From: an uncultured Flavobacteriales bacterium
Lineage (GTDB): Bacteria; Bacteroidota; Bacteroidia; Flavobacteriales_G; Salibacteraceae
Assembly (NCBI GenBank): GCA_943788775.1
Contig: CALSRO010000006.1
Span: 124,001 to 188,000 of the forward strand
Direction: 5' to 3'
Length of the DNA: 64,000 nt
Shown here: one piece after another, positions 26,327 through 36,458 of the stretch
Position numbering within the stretch: position 1 is the stretch's first letter
Layout: each line of letters opens with the position of its first letter
The notes under the pieces: model-generated
The model's input: only the letters and a program-made list of their open reading frames with translations
The model's database searches: none
Told to the model about the DNA's origin: nothing
Program-made: the position numbers and the translations under genes

Positions 26327-26724
26327 GGTTAGTATTGGTATTATTATGTGTTGGTTTAACATCAGTTTTATCCGGGCAAACGCTCGATTTAAGCTTGGAT
26401 AGCTTTGAATTAATTAGCCCATTGCATCATATGTCAGGAGAGAAAGGAGTGATAAGCGCAACGCATCCAGCTCATGTCGAGGATACTTTGAAAATGACCC
26501 CAATGTCGATTAGGATAAATGCAAAGAAGAAGACGATTAAAATATCCGAGTTGGGTTCAGATTCCTTACAATATGATTTAAAGTACTCCATGTCTCATCA
26601 AGGTGCGGGCAGCGGTTCTGTTTCATTGAAGCCAACTGAAACGATGTTCATGGTGCGGGATAAAAAGATATTTATGGTTACACATGATAAAGTCACGGAA
26701 ACTCTTCATGTAATCACCAATTAA
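26323..26724 (+). CDS. Hypothetical secreted protein between phoH and purC; frame continues past an in-frame stop
   Basis: A 133-residue protein with a signal peptide (residues 1-19, ending LSGQ) and a beta-rich body of unknown family. Its start overlaps the phoH stop codon. After the TAA at 26722-26724 the same frame stays open for 45 more codons, giving a charged helical tail rich in [13 protein letters not shown], and ends with TGA at 26860-26862. That TGA overlaps the purC start as ATGA. The longer 179-codon reading with a translational coupling looks real, so the TAA may be a sequence error. Confidence 0.6.
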   Translation: MRLVLVLLCVGLTSVLSGQTLDLSLDSFELISPLHHMSGEKGVISATHPAHVEDTLKMTPMSIRINAKKKTIKISELGSDSLQYDLKYSMSHQGAGSGSVSLKPTETMFMVRDKKIFMVTHDKVTETLHVITN

Positions 26725-26858
26725 AATAAGATTGAATTGTTTGGGCACTTGAAGTATAGAAAGGATTATGATGCAATGATTGAAGCTCAAAAGGCAGAAG
26801 CAAAGCGAAAAGAAGAAGAACGGAAAAGGGCGCAAGAATTAATGAATTTCGAAGCAAG

Positions 26859-27809
26859 ATGAATGCATTAAAAGAAACTAATTTTCATTTTCAACACCAG
26901 GTGAAAATGTATCGTGGAAAGGTGAGGGATGTTTATTTCATCGGAGATAAATACTTGGCAATGATTGCCAGTGATCGCATTTCGGCTTTCGACCATGTAT
27001 TACCAAAAGGGATTCCGTATAAGGGTCAGGTGTTGAACCAATTGGCTGCCCGATTTCTGGATGCTACCAGCGATATTGTTCCAAACTGGTTGGTAAATGT
27101 GCCAGATCCAAGCGTTTCCATTGGGTTGAAATGTAAACCGATCATGGTGGAGATGGTTATTCGTGGCTATTTAAGCGGACACGCTTGGAGAGAGTATCGA
27201 AGTGGAAAGCGAATGATTTGTGGTGTTCCGATGCCGGAGGGCATGAACGAAAGCGATCCGTTTCCAGATCCGATTATTACACCTGCTACTAAAGCGGAAG
27301 AAGGTCATGATGAAGATATTAGCAGGGAAGACATCATTGCAAATGGTATAGTCGAAAAGGAGCTTTACGAAAAGTTGGAGTCATACACGAGACGGTTGTT
27401 TCAGCGTGGAACTGAAATCGCAGCTAAACAAGACCTAATCTTGGTTGACACTAAATATGAGTTTGGAATTGATGATGAGGGAAATATTCGACTCATCGAT
27501 GAGATACATACACCAGATTCCTCAAGGTATTTTTATAAAAACGGTTACAAAGAGCGGCAGGAAAGGGGAGAAGCTCAAAAACAATTAAGTAAGGAGTTTG
27601 TCCGTCAATGGCTTATCTCCAATGGATTTCAAGGATTAGAAGGGCAGGTGATGCCAGAAATGCCAGATGACTTTGTGAAGAGTGTGAGCGAACGCTATAT
27701 AGAGCTATTCGAACTAATTACGGGGGATAAGTTTATTCCTTCCGATACTGAAAGGATCCAATCACGCGTTGAGTCCAATGTGGCTTCTTGGATTCAGGAC
27801 AATGTCTAG
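26859..27809 (+). CDS. purC: Phosphoribosylaminoimidazole-succinocarboxamide synthase (SAICAR synthase)
   Basis: A 316-residue enzyme joining aspartate to CAIR with ATP in purine biosynthesis. Signatures include [13 protein letters not shown] and [22 protein letters not shown] near the N-terminus and later [16 protein letters not shown]. Length fits the longer Bacteroidota PurC form. The start at 26859 overlaps an upstream TGA in the same ATGA arrangement described for the preceding gene. The end overlaps the convergent secreted-protein gene by four bases. Confidence 0.95.
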   Translation: MNALKETNFHFQHQVKMYRGKVRDVYFIGDKYLAMIASDRISAFDHVLPKGIPYKGQVLNQLAARFLDATSDIVPNWLVNVPDPSVSIGLKCKPIMVEMVIRGYLSGHAWREYRSGKRMICGVPMPEGMNESDPFPDPIITPATKAEEGHDEDISREDIIANGIVEKELYEKLESYTRRLFQRGTEIAAKQDLILVDTKYEFGIDDEGNIRLIDEIHTPDSSRYFYKNGYKERQERGEAQKQLSKEFVRQWLISNGFQGLEGQVMPEMPDDFVKSVSERYIELFELITGDKFIPSDTERIQSRVESNVASWIQDNV

Positions 27810-28312
27810 TTTTTTGTAACCTCTATTTCTTCGAAATAAGTCTCAGTGTATTTTTTATCGAAGGTGAACTCATCCTTTTTGGCGCTGTATTCAATCAATA
27901 CTGCTGGATAATCGGCCAAATATTTATCTAAGGTTTTTTCTTCCTTGCTGTCCATACTTAGGTCGAATAAAAACTTATAGGTGTCATCTACTTCTGCAGG
28001 AATACGAGTGTTTACCGAAACCTTTTTCGAATAATAGCCCTTTTTGGATAATTCGATGGTGTAGATATAATTGCTCAACAGAGTGAACTTGAATTTGCCG
28101 TTTTTCTTGGTTGTTATGTCATCCACTACATTGTTTGATTCGTAAAGCTTCACAGAAACACCTTCAATCATATCTTCCCCGTGAGAAATCGTGCCGCCAA
28201 TGTCTAAAACGTCATATCGCTCAGATTCTGCATTTTCTTCACTTTGCGCGAATGAGTTGATAGTTAATAGCGCGAATGATGTAAGTAATATGAATGGCAG
28301 AATTCTCTTCAT
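27806..28312 (-). CDS. Secreted carboxypeptidase-regulatory-like protein
   Basis: A 168-residue protein from ATG 28312, which gives a signal peptide ([23 protein letters not shown]). A longer in-frame start at 28366 adds 18 residues that do not fit a signal peptide. The body is a single beta-sandwich of the carboxypeptidase-regulatory type ([25 protein letters not shown], then [10 protein letters not shown] and [14 protein letters not shown]). Role unknown. It converges on purC. Confidence 0.7.
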   Translation of the reverse strand: MKRILPFILLTSFALLTINSFAQSEENAESERYDVLDIGGTISHGEDMIEGVSVKLYESNNVVDDITTKKNGKFKFTLLSNYIYTIELSKKGYYSKKVSVNTRIPAEVDDTYKFLFDLSMDSKEEKTLDKYLADYPAVLIEYSAKKDEFTFDKKYTETYFEEIEVTKN

Positions 28313-28390
28313 GGCGGAGTTTTTGAATAATGAAACCACTAAAATCCACAAAAAATCAATAAGCAAGTAAAATCAGCCCTTTTTGTCACC

Positions 28391-29068
28391 GTGTTAATTC
28401 TTTTGGCACAGTGGGCAGTGTTCCTTATTAACGAGGCTACACTGGTCGATTTGAGAGATTTTGGATTGAAGCCAAGAACACTTGAAGGCCTTGTTGGAAT
28501 CTTTACATATCCTCTGCTTCATTCGGGTTGGGAACACATTATCAATAATTCTGTGACAGCCTTTGTCTTACTTTTTGGCATGTTTTCATTTTATGGTCGG
28601 TTAGGTTGGCAGGTTTTAGCCTGGAGTTGGATCATGAGTGGTGTTTGGATGTGGATTGCCGCAAGAGACGGTAACCATATTGGCTTTAGTGGGGTAATTT
28701 ATGCGCTTGCAACATTTATTTTTTTTGCGGGAGTTTTGAGAAGGTACTACAGGCTTATGGCGCTTTCTGGAGTAGTGGTCTTTTTATATGGTTCCATGGT
28801 GTGGGGAGTATTCCCAATCAATCCCCAGATAAGCTGGGAAGGTCATTTGTTTGGTGCAATAGCCGGCATGATACTAGCATTTTATTTTAAAGAAAAAGGA
28901 CCACAAAGGCCTAAGTACTCCTGGGAATTGGAACCTGAAATAGAGGATGATTTGGATGAGTACGTAGAATTCGAGGAAATAACACATATAAAAAAGCCAT
29001 CAGAAAACTCTGATGGCCCAGTGAAAATTCAATACGAATACAAATACAAAAAGCGATCTACTGACTAA
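28391..29068 (+). CDS. Rhomboid-family intramembrane serine protease
   Basis: A membrane-embedded protease, 225 residues as read from GTG 28391. Catalytic serine is in GFSGVIYAL and histidine in WEGHLFGAIAG; the HSGWEHIINN segment of the second helix is also typical. The C-terminal 70 residues are acidic and soluble. The first helix is partly cut by this start: the frame runs back to 28343 without a stop, and dropping one A from the A6 run at 28350-28355 connects to ATG 28330, giving MKPLKSTKINKQVKSAL before the first helix. The real gene is probably 28330-29068. Confidence 0.88.
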   Translation: MLILLAQWAVFLINEATLVDLRDFGLKPRTLEGLVGIFTYPLLHSGWEHIINNSVTAFVLLFGMFSFYGRLGWQVLAWSWIMSGVWMWIAARDGNHIGFSGVIYALATFIFFAGVLRRYYRLMALSGVVVFLYGSMVWGVFPINPQISWEGHLFGAIAGMILAFYFKEKGPQRPKYSWELEPEIEDDLDEYVEFEEITHIKKPSENSDGPVKIQYEYKYKKRSTD

Positions 29069-30180
29069 GCATTACTGGCATAACCAGCATAGTAATCGTC
29101 TCTTGGTCTTCTTTCTCCATTGGTGAAAGGATTCCCGCTCTGTTTGGTGCGCTTAATTCTAATCTCACTTCTTCAGACTCCATGTTGTTCAACATTTCAA
29201 CTAGAAATCGGCTGTTAAAGCCAATGGTGATGTCTTCGCCTTTGTATTGACAACCAAGTCTTTCAGTTGCTTCATTGCTAAAGTCTAGGTCTTCAGCAGA
29301 AACTTGTAACTCGCTTCCCTTGATACTTAAACGAACTTGGTGAGTGGTTTTGTTAGAAAAGATGGAGACCCGCCTCACGCTATTTAAAAAGGGGGTCGCG
29401 AGCGATGGTCATCTCATTTGGATTCTCTTTTGGGATAACAGCTTCATAATTTGGATATTTCCCATCAATTAATCGGCTCACCAATGTGTATTGCTCAAAA
29501 ACGAATGAAGCATTGGTCTCATTGTATTCTACGTCAACTGTAGTATTCAAGTTGACCAACAAAGATTTCAATAGATTCAGTGGCTTTTTAGGCATGATGA
29601 AATTGGCTGATTTGCTAGACTTACAATCACTTCTGTGATACTTAACCAATTTGTGAGCATCCGTAGCAACAAAGGTAATTCCATCTTTTTCGAGGCCGAA
29701 ATAAACGCCACTCATCACTGGACGAAGTTCATCATTGCCAGTGGCAAAAACAGTTTTATTAATTGCGTTAAACAAGGTGCCGCTTTCGATTTTAAGTTTG
29801 GTTGAAGATTCCAACTCAGGTAGTCTCGGAAATTCGTCACCATTCACACCAGCTAGCTTGTACTTACCATTATCCGAACCTATCTCAATACCAAAAGCTT
29901 TTGCATCGATAGTGAACGTCAATGGTTGGTCGGCAAATGTCTTGAGCATGTCAAGGAGTAATTTAGCCGGTACACAGACTTTCATGTCATCATCCGCCTT
30001 GTCAAGTTCAATCTGAGTGATCATGGTGCTTTCAAGGTCGCTGCCTGAAACAGTCAACTTCTTATCGCTAACATCAAAAAGATAGTAGCTTAGAATAGGT
30101 AGGTTACTGCTTGTGTTTAACACCCCGCTGATTGAGGTTAATTGCTTCAATAACGAAGAACTGGATACAATAAATTTCAT
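29058..30180 (-). CDS. dnaN: DNA polymerase III beta subunit (sliding clamp), frame broken at 29386-29390
   Basis: The sliding clamp that tethers the replicative polymerase to DNA. Residues 1-266 read from ATG 30180 (MKFIVSSSSLLKQLTSISG, SYYLFDVSDKKLTVSGSDLES), then a stop; the last third resumes in another frame with VRRVSIFSNKTTHQVRL and ends TITMLVMPVMLSQ. One surplus A in the A5 run (29386-29390, top strand) explains the break: with four, the join reads ARDPLLNSVRRVSIFS. Because the gene is essential, an error in the consensus is far likelier than decay. It is the last gene of the leftward gldF-gldG cluster. Confidence 0.9.
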
Positions 30181-30282
30181 TTGCTGAAGAATAGGTTAGA
30201 TATCGGTTTGTCCTGCTTCTAAAGTGGGCAAATATAGCCCAATAGACATGAGGACTTATAGTATTAGAGCTTCAAGGTTTGA

Positions 30283-31293
30283 TTAGTTTTCAACGGTATT
30301 GCGAAAGAAATAAACACCTTTCGTCAGTTTGTCAAAAATCGCGTATTGACCTACAAACAATTCATTTGAATCAACCCACACGTAAAGTCGATCTTGATCG
30401 TATTTCACCGGATTCCCCTCTAGATCATAGCCCTCGCGCAATGGCTTTCGATAGCCATGAACGATTCTTGAATCATTATCGGTCTCTAGTTCAATGGTAA
30501 ATAGTGGGGTACTTTGTTTTACGGAGTCAATAAAGTCATCCGTTTTGGTTTCTTCATAACTCTCATAGTGTATCATCTTGTAGTTACTCAAATATCCATT
30601 TAATAATAGGGTGTCAAAACCCATTGGATTCGACAATTCTTCGCCCGTCATTACTTCAATGTCCCCACCACCTCGGTTTGTAACTTTGAAATTGGATTTA
30701 GGTGTTTCTTGATATTTGATTTGTACTGATGCAATTTCTTCAACTTGATATCCGAAGATTTCTCGAGATCTCCATTCCAATTCATTGGTGAAGAATCGTG
30801 GGGTTAAAAACCCGTGAAACCCTTCGATGTGAACTACAAAAGGTCTGGATGATCCGGTCATCATCACGTTTGTTCCTGTGTGACTCTGATTTGCGCCACC
30901 CACATAATAGGACTTTACAGGTTCATCACTATCGGTGTAAATCTCGACTATCACATGGGAAGCAATGATATTCTTTAGCGTAGATTCCATAGCACTCTGG
31001 CTTACAGGCGTTTTTACGCTCAGTCTTTTCATTGTTGTGAGCAGGATTTCAACAGCATCTGGTCTAGCAGTAAACTCAGAGTTCACACTCCATTCTCTCC
31101 CTTGAATTCTTCGGAGATCGATTATTTCACCAGATTCATCTTTGAGTAATACTCGCGTGATACTAGCCGTATCCTTAAAAGCAAAGTCACTCAATTCACT
31201 TCGAATTGTGCTACCATCTTGATTTTGCTGCATTACAAAGGCAATTATTCCAAGCGTAGCCACCATTACAACACCAATAATCAGTCTCTTCAT
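30283..31293 (-). CDS. DUF4340-like protein in the gld cluster
   Basis: A 336-residue envelope protein. Residues 5-20 form a single N-terminal membrane anchor. The pattern SITRVLLKDESGEIIDLRRIQGREWSVN and RPDAVEILLTTMKRLSVKTPVS matches the DUF4340 domain family, common beside ABC-type GldG genes. In this position it may help the GldA-F-G transporter. No enzyme motif is seen. It lies between gldG (six-base gap) and dnaN. Confidence 0.72.
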   Translation of the reverse strand: MKRLIIGVVMVATLGIIAFVMQQNQDGSTIRSELSDFAFKDTASITRVLLKDESGEIIDLRRIQGREWSVNSEFTARPDAVEILLTTMKRLSVKTPVSQSAMESTLKNIIASHVIVEIYTDSDEPVKSYYVGGANQSHTGTNVMMTGSSRPFVVHIEGFHGFLTPRFFTNELEWRSREIFGYQVEEIASVQIKYQETPKSNFKVTNRGGGDIEVMTGEELSNPMGFDTLLLNGYLSNYKMIHYESYEETKTDDFIDSVKQSTPLFTIELETDNDSRIVHGYRKPLREGYDLEGNPVKYDQDRLYVWVDSNELFVGQYAIFDKLTKGVYFFRNTVEN

Positions 31294-31299
31294 TTTGCG

Positions 31300-33009
31300 C
31301 TATTTTTCAAATCTTCTTTTTCTCCAATAAAAAAACACCAATCCCATAATGACCACAAAACCAATGGGTACGGCAGTATTAATTGTTTGCCAATAATAAC
31401 GTTCCGTGTCAATCTTCGTTTGGTCTAATAGTCTAATTTTAAACTCTTTGGTGCGAACGTTTAGCAGCCCGCTATCGTCACACAAATAGTTGATGGAGTT
31501 TAGTATAAACTCTCGATTGGCGTACATCTTTTGTGTGTATCTGTCATAGCCCAGTGCGAAATACTTATCACCCAAAGCGCTTACAGGATTTCGAATGATA
31601 TCACCATCACTTACAACTATCATTTTGGTTTGGACAGATATTTCTTTGAATTTGAGCCCTTCATCATCAGTTAATTTTTGCGGTAAACGATTCTTGAAAA
31701 CCGAAGTGAATTTACCTTCTAGTAACACAGCTGTGGCGTGTGGACCTGAATTGAACAACTCATATTTGGGTGGATCGCGAAGTATGTTGAAACTGATGCG
31801 GGTAGGAGCGTTTACTAATCGGCTCTGATCACTGGATGTCATAAGAGTAGTGGCTTCGATACTATCAATCTCAAGAACTTCGAGGGTGCTTGCAAACTCG
31901 GTCATGATCCTATCCAGATTGCTCGAAATTGGATGTTGTTCATTTCCGATCAATAGTGGTTCGTAATACCATGGAAACATTTCCTGCCTTGGCTGGTTGC
32001 CAATATAACCAGTGACAATGGGCTTAGTGTTACATTGAATGTCCATGATTAGATCATTATTTAAACGAACACCGTACTTAAACATCTGGTCCTCCAAATT
32101 ATGATTGAGCACTAATCCCATCGTCAGATTAGAAGATCTAAGGCTATCCATTCGAGCGAATACTGGGTCGATGAGCCAAAGCACCTTTCCACCATTCATG
32201 ATGTATTGGTCAATTATGAATTTATCCTGCTCAGAATAAGCGCTATCTGGTCGAGCAATAATGATGGCGTCAAAACCAGCGAGCGCGTTGAGTTTTTGTT
32301 CAATGGAGATACGCTCTACTTCATAAAACTCTTCCAGTGCCTTCTGTGCGTCAGCCGTTTGAAGTTCTGTTAATTCTCCATGTCCTTCAATGAATGCAAT
32401 TGATTTCTTTAATGGACTGCTAAGCTTTTGTATCGCACTGACAAATTCATATTCCAATTGTTGAATTGAAGAAGCAATCATTTGCTGTTCTGTGGCGCCA
32501 GCGACACTTTTTAATAGTTGAATCGGAACTTCTTTGTCTCTAAAACTAACGACCGCGCCAGGGAAGATGATTTGCTCAGACATTTTGTCTCCAGCTTGCA
32601 CTCTGATGTTGGTGTACTGCAGTCCAATGCGTGTCAGTTCCTTATATACCTCAACGCGTTCTTCCTCATTGTTGCTAATCGAGGGATTGATGAATTCGTA
32701 CTGAATATTATCTCCAGCGTAAGCTCGAAATTCATCTAAAAGTTCTTTGGTCGCATTGCGCAATTCCCGGAATTCTGCAGGAAGGTTTCCTTCTAAATAG
32801 ACTCGTATAAAAACCACATCTTCAAGTGATTCTAGCTTCTCAGTTGTGGACTCGCTTAAGGTGTATCTATTCTCTTCGGTTAAATCGAATCGGTGAAAGA
32901 AGTAGGTGCTAGTTAGGTTGATTAAAACAATTGCAACCAACCAAACAACAAGTGAAGAGAGGTCAATCCACTTTTTCTTAGAACCGCTATTCTTTGATTT
33001 CTCTACCAT
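31300..33009 (-). CDS. gldG: Gliding motility-associated ABC transporter auxiliary protein GldG
   Basis: A 569-residue inner-membrane protein. One N-terminal helix (residues 20-40) is followed by a large periplasmic ABC-transporter auxiliary domain (YTLSESTTEKLESLEDVVFIRVYLEG, then AFIEGHGELTELQ, and IDQYIMNGGKVLWLIDPV) and a C-terminal helix (residues 545-562) with a WRKRR tail. This is the GldG plan. With GldF and GldA it forms an ABC transporter needed for gliding in Flavobacterium. It overlaps gldF by seven bases. Confidence 0.9.
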   Translation of the reverse strand: MVEKSKNSGSKKKWIDLSSLVVWLVAIVLINLTSTYFFHRFDLTEENRYTLSESTTEKLESLEDVVFIRVYLEGNLPAEFRELRNATKELLDEFRAYAGDNIQYEFINPSISNNEEERVEVYKELTRIGLQYTNIRVQAGDKMSEQIIFPGAVVSFRDKEVPIQLLKSVAGATEQQMIASSIQQLEYEFVSAIQKLSSPLKKSIAFIEGHGELTELQTADAQKALEEFYEVERISIEQKLNALAGFDAIIIARPDSAYSEQDKFIIDQYIMNGGKVLWLIDPVFARMDSLRSSNLTMGLVLNHNLEDQMFKYGVRLNNDLIMDIQCNTKPIVTGYIGNQPRQEMFPWYYEPLLIGNEQHPISSNLDRIMTEFASTLEVLEIDSIEATTLMTSSDQSRLVNAPTRISFNILRDPPKYELFNSGPHATAVLLEGKFTSVFKNRLPQKLTDDEGLKFKEISVQTKMIVVSDGDIIRNPVSALGDKYFALGYDRYTQKMYANREFILNSINYLCDDSGLLNVRTKEFKIRLLDQTKIDTERYYWQTINTAVPIGFVVIMGLVFFYWRKRRFEK

Positions 33010-33734
33010 TTCCGGCTTTCGATTCTAGTTTTTGTCAATAAAATGAAGGCGCCAATTAAGCTTACGAAATAGATAACATCTCTTGTGTCAATAACCCCAC
33101 GGCTCATGGACATATAGTGAGAATTAATCCCCAGTTTAACTAGGACTGTTTCAATGCTTTCAATACCAAAAATGCCACTCGCTGATTCCAACCCAATGAA
33201 TAGGATGAAACACATGAATACTGCAAAAATGAACGACACTATTTGGTTGTTTGAAAGTGAGCTTGCAAATAAGCCAACACTCACGTATGCTCCGGCTAAA
33301 AAAAGTAAACCTATATATGAACCCCACGTTCCGCCACTGTCAATATTACCTTCAGTAGCCCCTAGGTGATACACAGAATAATAGAATAACAAAGTTGGAA
33401 TCAGGGTGATAATGGTTAAAAACCAACCGGCAAAGAATTTAGACAAGATGATCTGCCAATCACTCAAGGGTTTGGTTAAAAGCAACTCCATGGTTCCTGT
33501 TCGATTTTCCTCAGCAAACAAACGCATGGTTACAGCTGGGCACAAGAATAGAAACACCCATGGACCTAATACAAACAGAGCGTCAAGGTTAGCATATCCG
33601 CTGTTCAATACATTCATTTCGATAGGGAAAACCCACATGAACAGACTTACTGCAACCAGAAATACCGCCATCACCAAATAGCCGATGAGGGAGGATAAAA
33701 AATCTGCTATTTCTTTTCGTAGTAAACTAAACAA
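33003..33734 (-). CDS. gldF: Gliding motility-associated ABC transporter permease GldF
   Basis: A 243-residue permease with six predicted membrane segments, beginning FSLLRKEIADFLSSLIGYLVM and including the ABC-2 pattern FAEENRTGTMELLLTKPLSDWQII. It pairs with GldG; the ATPase GldA is not in this window. The reading start is a TTG at 33734. It heads a leftward operon gldF, gldG, DUF4340-like, dnaN. Confidence 0.9.
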   Translation of the reverse strand: MFSLLRKEIADFLSSLIGYLVMAVFLVAVSLFMWVFPIEMNVLNSGYANLDALFVLGPWVFLFLCPAVTMRLFAEENRTGTMELLLTKPLSDWQIILSKFFAGWFLTIITLIPTLLFYYSVYHLGATEGNIDSGGTWGSYIGLLFLAGAYVSVGLFASSLSNNQIVSFIFAVFMCFILFIGLESASGIFGIESIETVLVKLGINSHYMSMSRGVIDTRDVIYFVSLIGAFILLTKTRIESRKW

Positions 33735-33756
33735 AGTCGCTTGTTATCAAGGCGGC

Positions 33757-33792
33757 CAAAGATATGCGATTAGATACGGGTAGATTGTCAAA
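33757..33792 (-). promoter_or_regulatory. Possible gldF promoter
   Basis: On the bottom strand, TATCTTTG (33757-33764) matches the Bacteroidota -7 element TAnnTTTG and TTTTGAC (ending at 33792) resembles the -33 element TTTG, with a slightly long spacing of about 24 bases. It lies 23 bases upstream of the gldF start. Read as a candidate only. Confidence 0.35.
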
Positions 33793-33898
33793 ATGAGTTA
33801 TTGGTTATGAACCTAATGTTGATAATTACCACAAATCCATGAATTCGACCAATACGTCTTATACAAGCTTAAATTCGCACCCCTTTTACATTGAGAAT

Positions 33899-35215
33899 AT
33901 GATCATCCAAAAATTTGGTGGAACTTCTGTCGGAAATGCTGAGTGCATAAAGCATGTAGCGTCTTTAGTACAAGATGGCAGGCAAAAAATAGTGGTATTA
34001 AGTGCTGTCTCTGGCACAACGAACCGTTTGGTGGAGATCACAAAATGTCTCTACAAACAGGACAAACAAGCGGTGTTGGATCACATTGGAGAGTTTAGAA
34101 TAGAGTATTCGCAACTGGTTAAGGAGCTTTTTCAAAATGAACAGCACATTGCTCAGGCCCAAGAAATTTTAGAAGGTCATTGGAATCATATAATATCATT
34201 CACCTTAGATATGTTTACTCCCTTTGAGGAGCGGACAGTTTTGGCACAGGGTGAACTGATTTCTACCTCTTTGTTTAGTATGTACTTAAATGAAATTGGT
34301 GTTAGTTCAGTTCGATTGAGCGCTTTGGACTTTATGCGCATTGATCAGCAGAACGAGCCAGATGAATGGTATATCAAGAGCAATTTAAAAAGACTCATTG
34401 ATAATGATAAGGCTTTGATTTATGTGACACAGGGCTTCATTTGCAGAAATCATTTTGGTGAAGTGGATAATCTCAAACGGGGTGGTAGTGATTACAGTGC
34501 AAGTATCATTGGGGCAGCCATAGGAGCAGAAGAAGTTCAAATATGGACGGATATTGACGGAATGCACAATAACGATCCTCGTATTGTCAAGGACACAAAA
34601 CCAATTGAGAGATTGACCTTTGATGAAGCGGCTGAACTAGCATATTTTGGAGCAAAAATCCTTCACCCAAGCAGTGTGCAACCTGCAAGGAAATCAAACA
34701 TTCCAGTTGTATTAAAGAGTACGCTCAATCCTGAAAAGAAAGGAACTATCATCTCAAATGAACCATCTGGAGCATTTATCAAGGCAGTTGCAGCAAAAGA
34801 TGGAATTACAGCGATTAAAATTAAAAGCGGTCGAATGCTGTTGGCTTATGGTTTCTTAAGGCAGATTTTCGAGGTTTTCGAAAGACACAGAGTTTCAATT
34901 GATATGATCACCACTAGCGAGGTGGCGGTGAGTTTAACAATAGATACCTTGGAAGATATATCCTCACTTGTGGATGAACTATCACAATTCGGAAGTGTGG
35001 AAGTAGATAAAAATCAATGTATAGTCTGCATTGTTGGTCATTTAATCCAAACTGAGCCTGGGCATGCGGCTAAAATTTTCAGTACGCTGAGCGATATTCC
35101 ACTTAGGATGATATCCTACGGGGGAAGCAAGAATAACGTAAGTCTTCTCATCAATGAGAGTGATAAAAAGGGAGCGTTGAAGGCGCTAAATGTTGGAATA
35201 TTCAATTTAAGTTAG
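33899..35215 (+). CDS. Aspartate kinase
   Basis: A 438-residue monofunctional aspartokinase, first step of lysine, threonine and methionine synthesis. The start MIIQKFGGTSVGNAECI carries the family KFGGTSV motif, and ISTLF..SDYSA-type residues (RGGSDYSASI) and the WTDIDGMHNNDPR region follow; the C-terminal 140 residues have the two ACT-like regulatory units. I prefer ATG 33899 to the in-frame ATG at 33839, which adds 20 non-family residues. lysA begins one base after its stop codon, so they share an operon and pathway. Confidence 0.92.
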   Translation: MIIQKFGGTSVGNAECIKHVASLVQDGRQKIVVLSAVSGTTNRLVEITKCLYKQDKQAVLDHIGEFRIEYSQLVKELFQNEQHIAQAQEILEGHWNHIISFTLDMFTPFEERTVLAQGELISTSLFSMYLNEIGVSSVRLSALDFMRIDQQNEPDEWYIKSNLKRLIDNDKALIYVTQGFICRNHFGEVDNLKRGGSDYSASIIGAAIGAEEVQIWTDIDGMHNNDPRIVKDTKPIERLTFDEAAELAYFGAKILHPSSVQPARKSNIPVVLKSTLNPEKKGTIISNEPSGAFIKAVAAKDGITAIKIKSGRMLLAYGFLRQIFEVFERHRVSIDMITTSEVAVSLTIDTLEDISSLVDELSQFGSVEVDKNQCIVCIVGHLIQTEPGHAAKIFSTLSDIPLRMISYGGSKNNVSLLINESDKKGALKALNVGIFNLS

Positions 35216-35216
35216 A

Positions 35217-36372
35217 ATGGATCGCAAATCAATTTTAAACTCACAGGATCTTCCAACACCTTATTATGCATATGATTTGGATGTTTTGCGCAAGACTCTT
35301 TCGGCAGCACGATTAGCTGCAGACAAATTCAACTTTCATGTCCATTACGCAATAAAGGCAAATTCGCATCCACGAATACTAAAGGAGGTCATGGAGGTAG
35401 GGTTTGGTATTGATTGTGTGAGCGGCCAAGAGGTCAGGCACGCCCTGGACAATGGTTTCCAGCCTGAAAATATTGCCTTTGCTGGGGTTGGAAAGGCGGA
35501 TTGGGAAATTGATTTAGCGATCGAGCATGAAATATTCACACTCAATGTGGAGTCAATCGAAGAGCTTGTAGTAATCAATGAACGTGCAGAAATGGCTGGT
35601 AAAAAGGTTGATATAGCACTTAGGTTAAATCCTGATGTCAACGCTAAAACACACCATTACATTACCACAGGATTAGAAGAAAACAAATTTGGAATAAGCA
35701 GATGGCAGTTCAATGAATTAGTTGAAGTGGTTAGAGCATCGTCAAACGTTAACCTTGTCGGATTGCATTTTCACATTGGTTCACAGATTCAGAGCCTTGA
35801 ACCATTTAAAAATCTTTGCACTCGCATTAATGAATATCAGAGCTTTTTCCTTGATCAGGGATTTCACATCAAACATATAAATGCTGGTGGCGGTCTCGGA
35901 GTTGACTATAATAACCCCGATGACTTGAACAATCCAGACTTTGAGCCTTTCTTTCAACTTTTCAGTGATTATCTCGAGCTAAAGCCAACACAGCAGTTAC
36001 ACTTTGAGTTAGGGGCGTTCTTTAGTAGCGAATTGTGGTGATTTGATGTCGAGAATAGTGTACGTTAAAAAAGGGCAGAAGACCAATTTTGTAATCTTAG
36101 ATGCTGGCATGACGGAATTAATACGTCCCGCATTGTATCAGGCTTTTCATAAAATTGAAAATCTAACAAACAGCTCTGCGATTGTAGAGCAGATATACGA
36201 TGTAGTAGGGCCAATTTGCGAAAGCAGCGATTGTTTTGGAAAAGCGGTTCAATTACCAAAATGCAGTAGGGGAGACCTAATTGCCATCAGATCTGCTGGA
36301 GCCTATGGGGAGTGTATGGCTAATCAATATAATATGCGCCAACCGAATAAACCAGTTTTCTTTCCTGAATAG
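35217..36372 (+). CDS. lysA: Diaminopimelate decarboxylase, frame broken at 36012-36015
   Basis: The last enzyme of lysine synthesis, PLP-dependent. The first part holds the Schiff-base lysine in HYAIKANSHP and the HIGSQIQSLEPF and NAGGGLGVDY motifs. At 36012-36015 four G's shift the frame; with three the reading becomes FELGRSLVANCGDLMSRIVYVKKG, which joins the second part containing VGPICESSDCF and the MANQYNMR tail. The full product would be about 384 residues, right for the family. The gene is normally essential, so an error in the sequence is the best reading. Confidence 0.88.
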
Positions 36373-36458
36373 ACTAAATCTCTACAATCAAAGGTTCAAA
36401 CATAAAATAGACTAGTTTTGTACTATAATCTATCTTATTTCATTTAATTTTTTTTCCC

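Noticed and set aside
29380-29400. Programmed frameshift in dnaN
   Set aside because: Programmed shifting is known for dnaX, not dnaN; the sequence lacks the heptamer plus stem signal, and homopolymer error explains it.
33839-33898. Longer N-terminus of aspartate kinase
   Set aside because: The extra 20 residues are not part of the family; MIIQKFGGTSV is the natural start.
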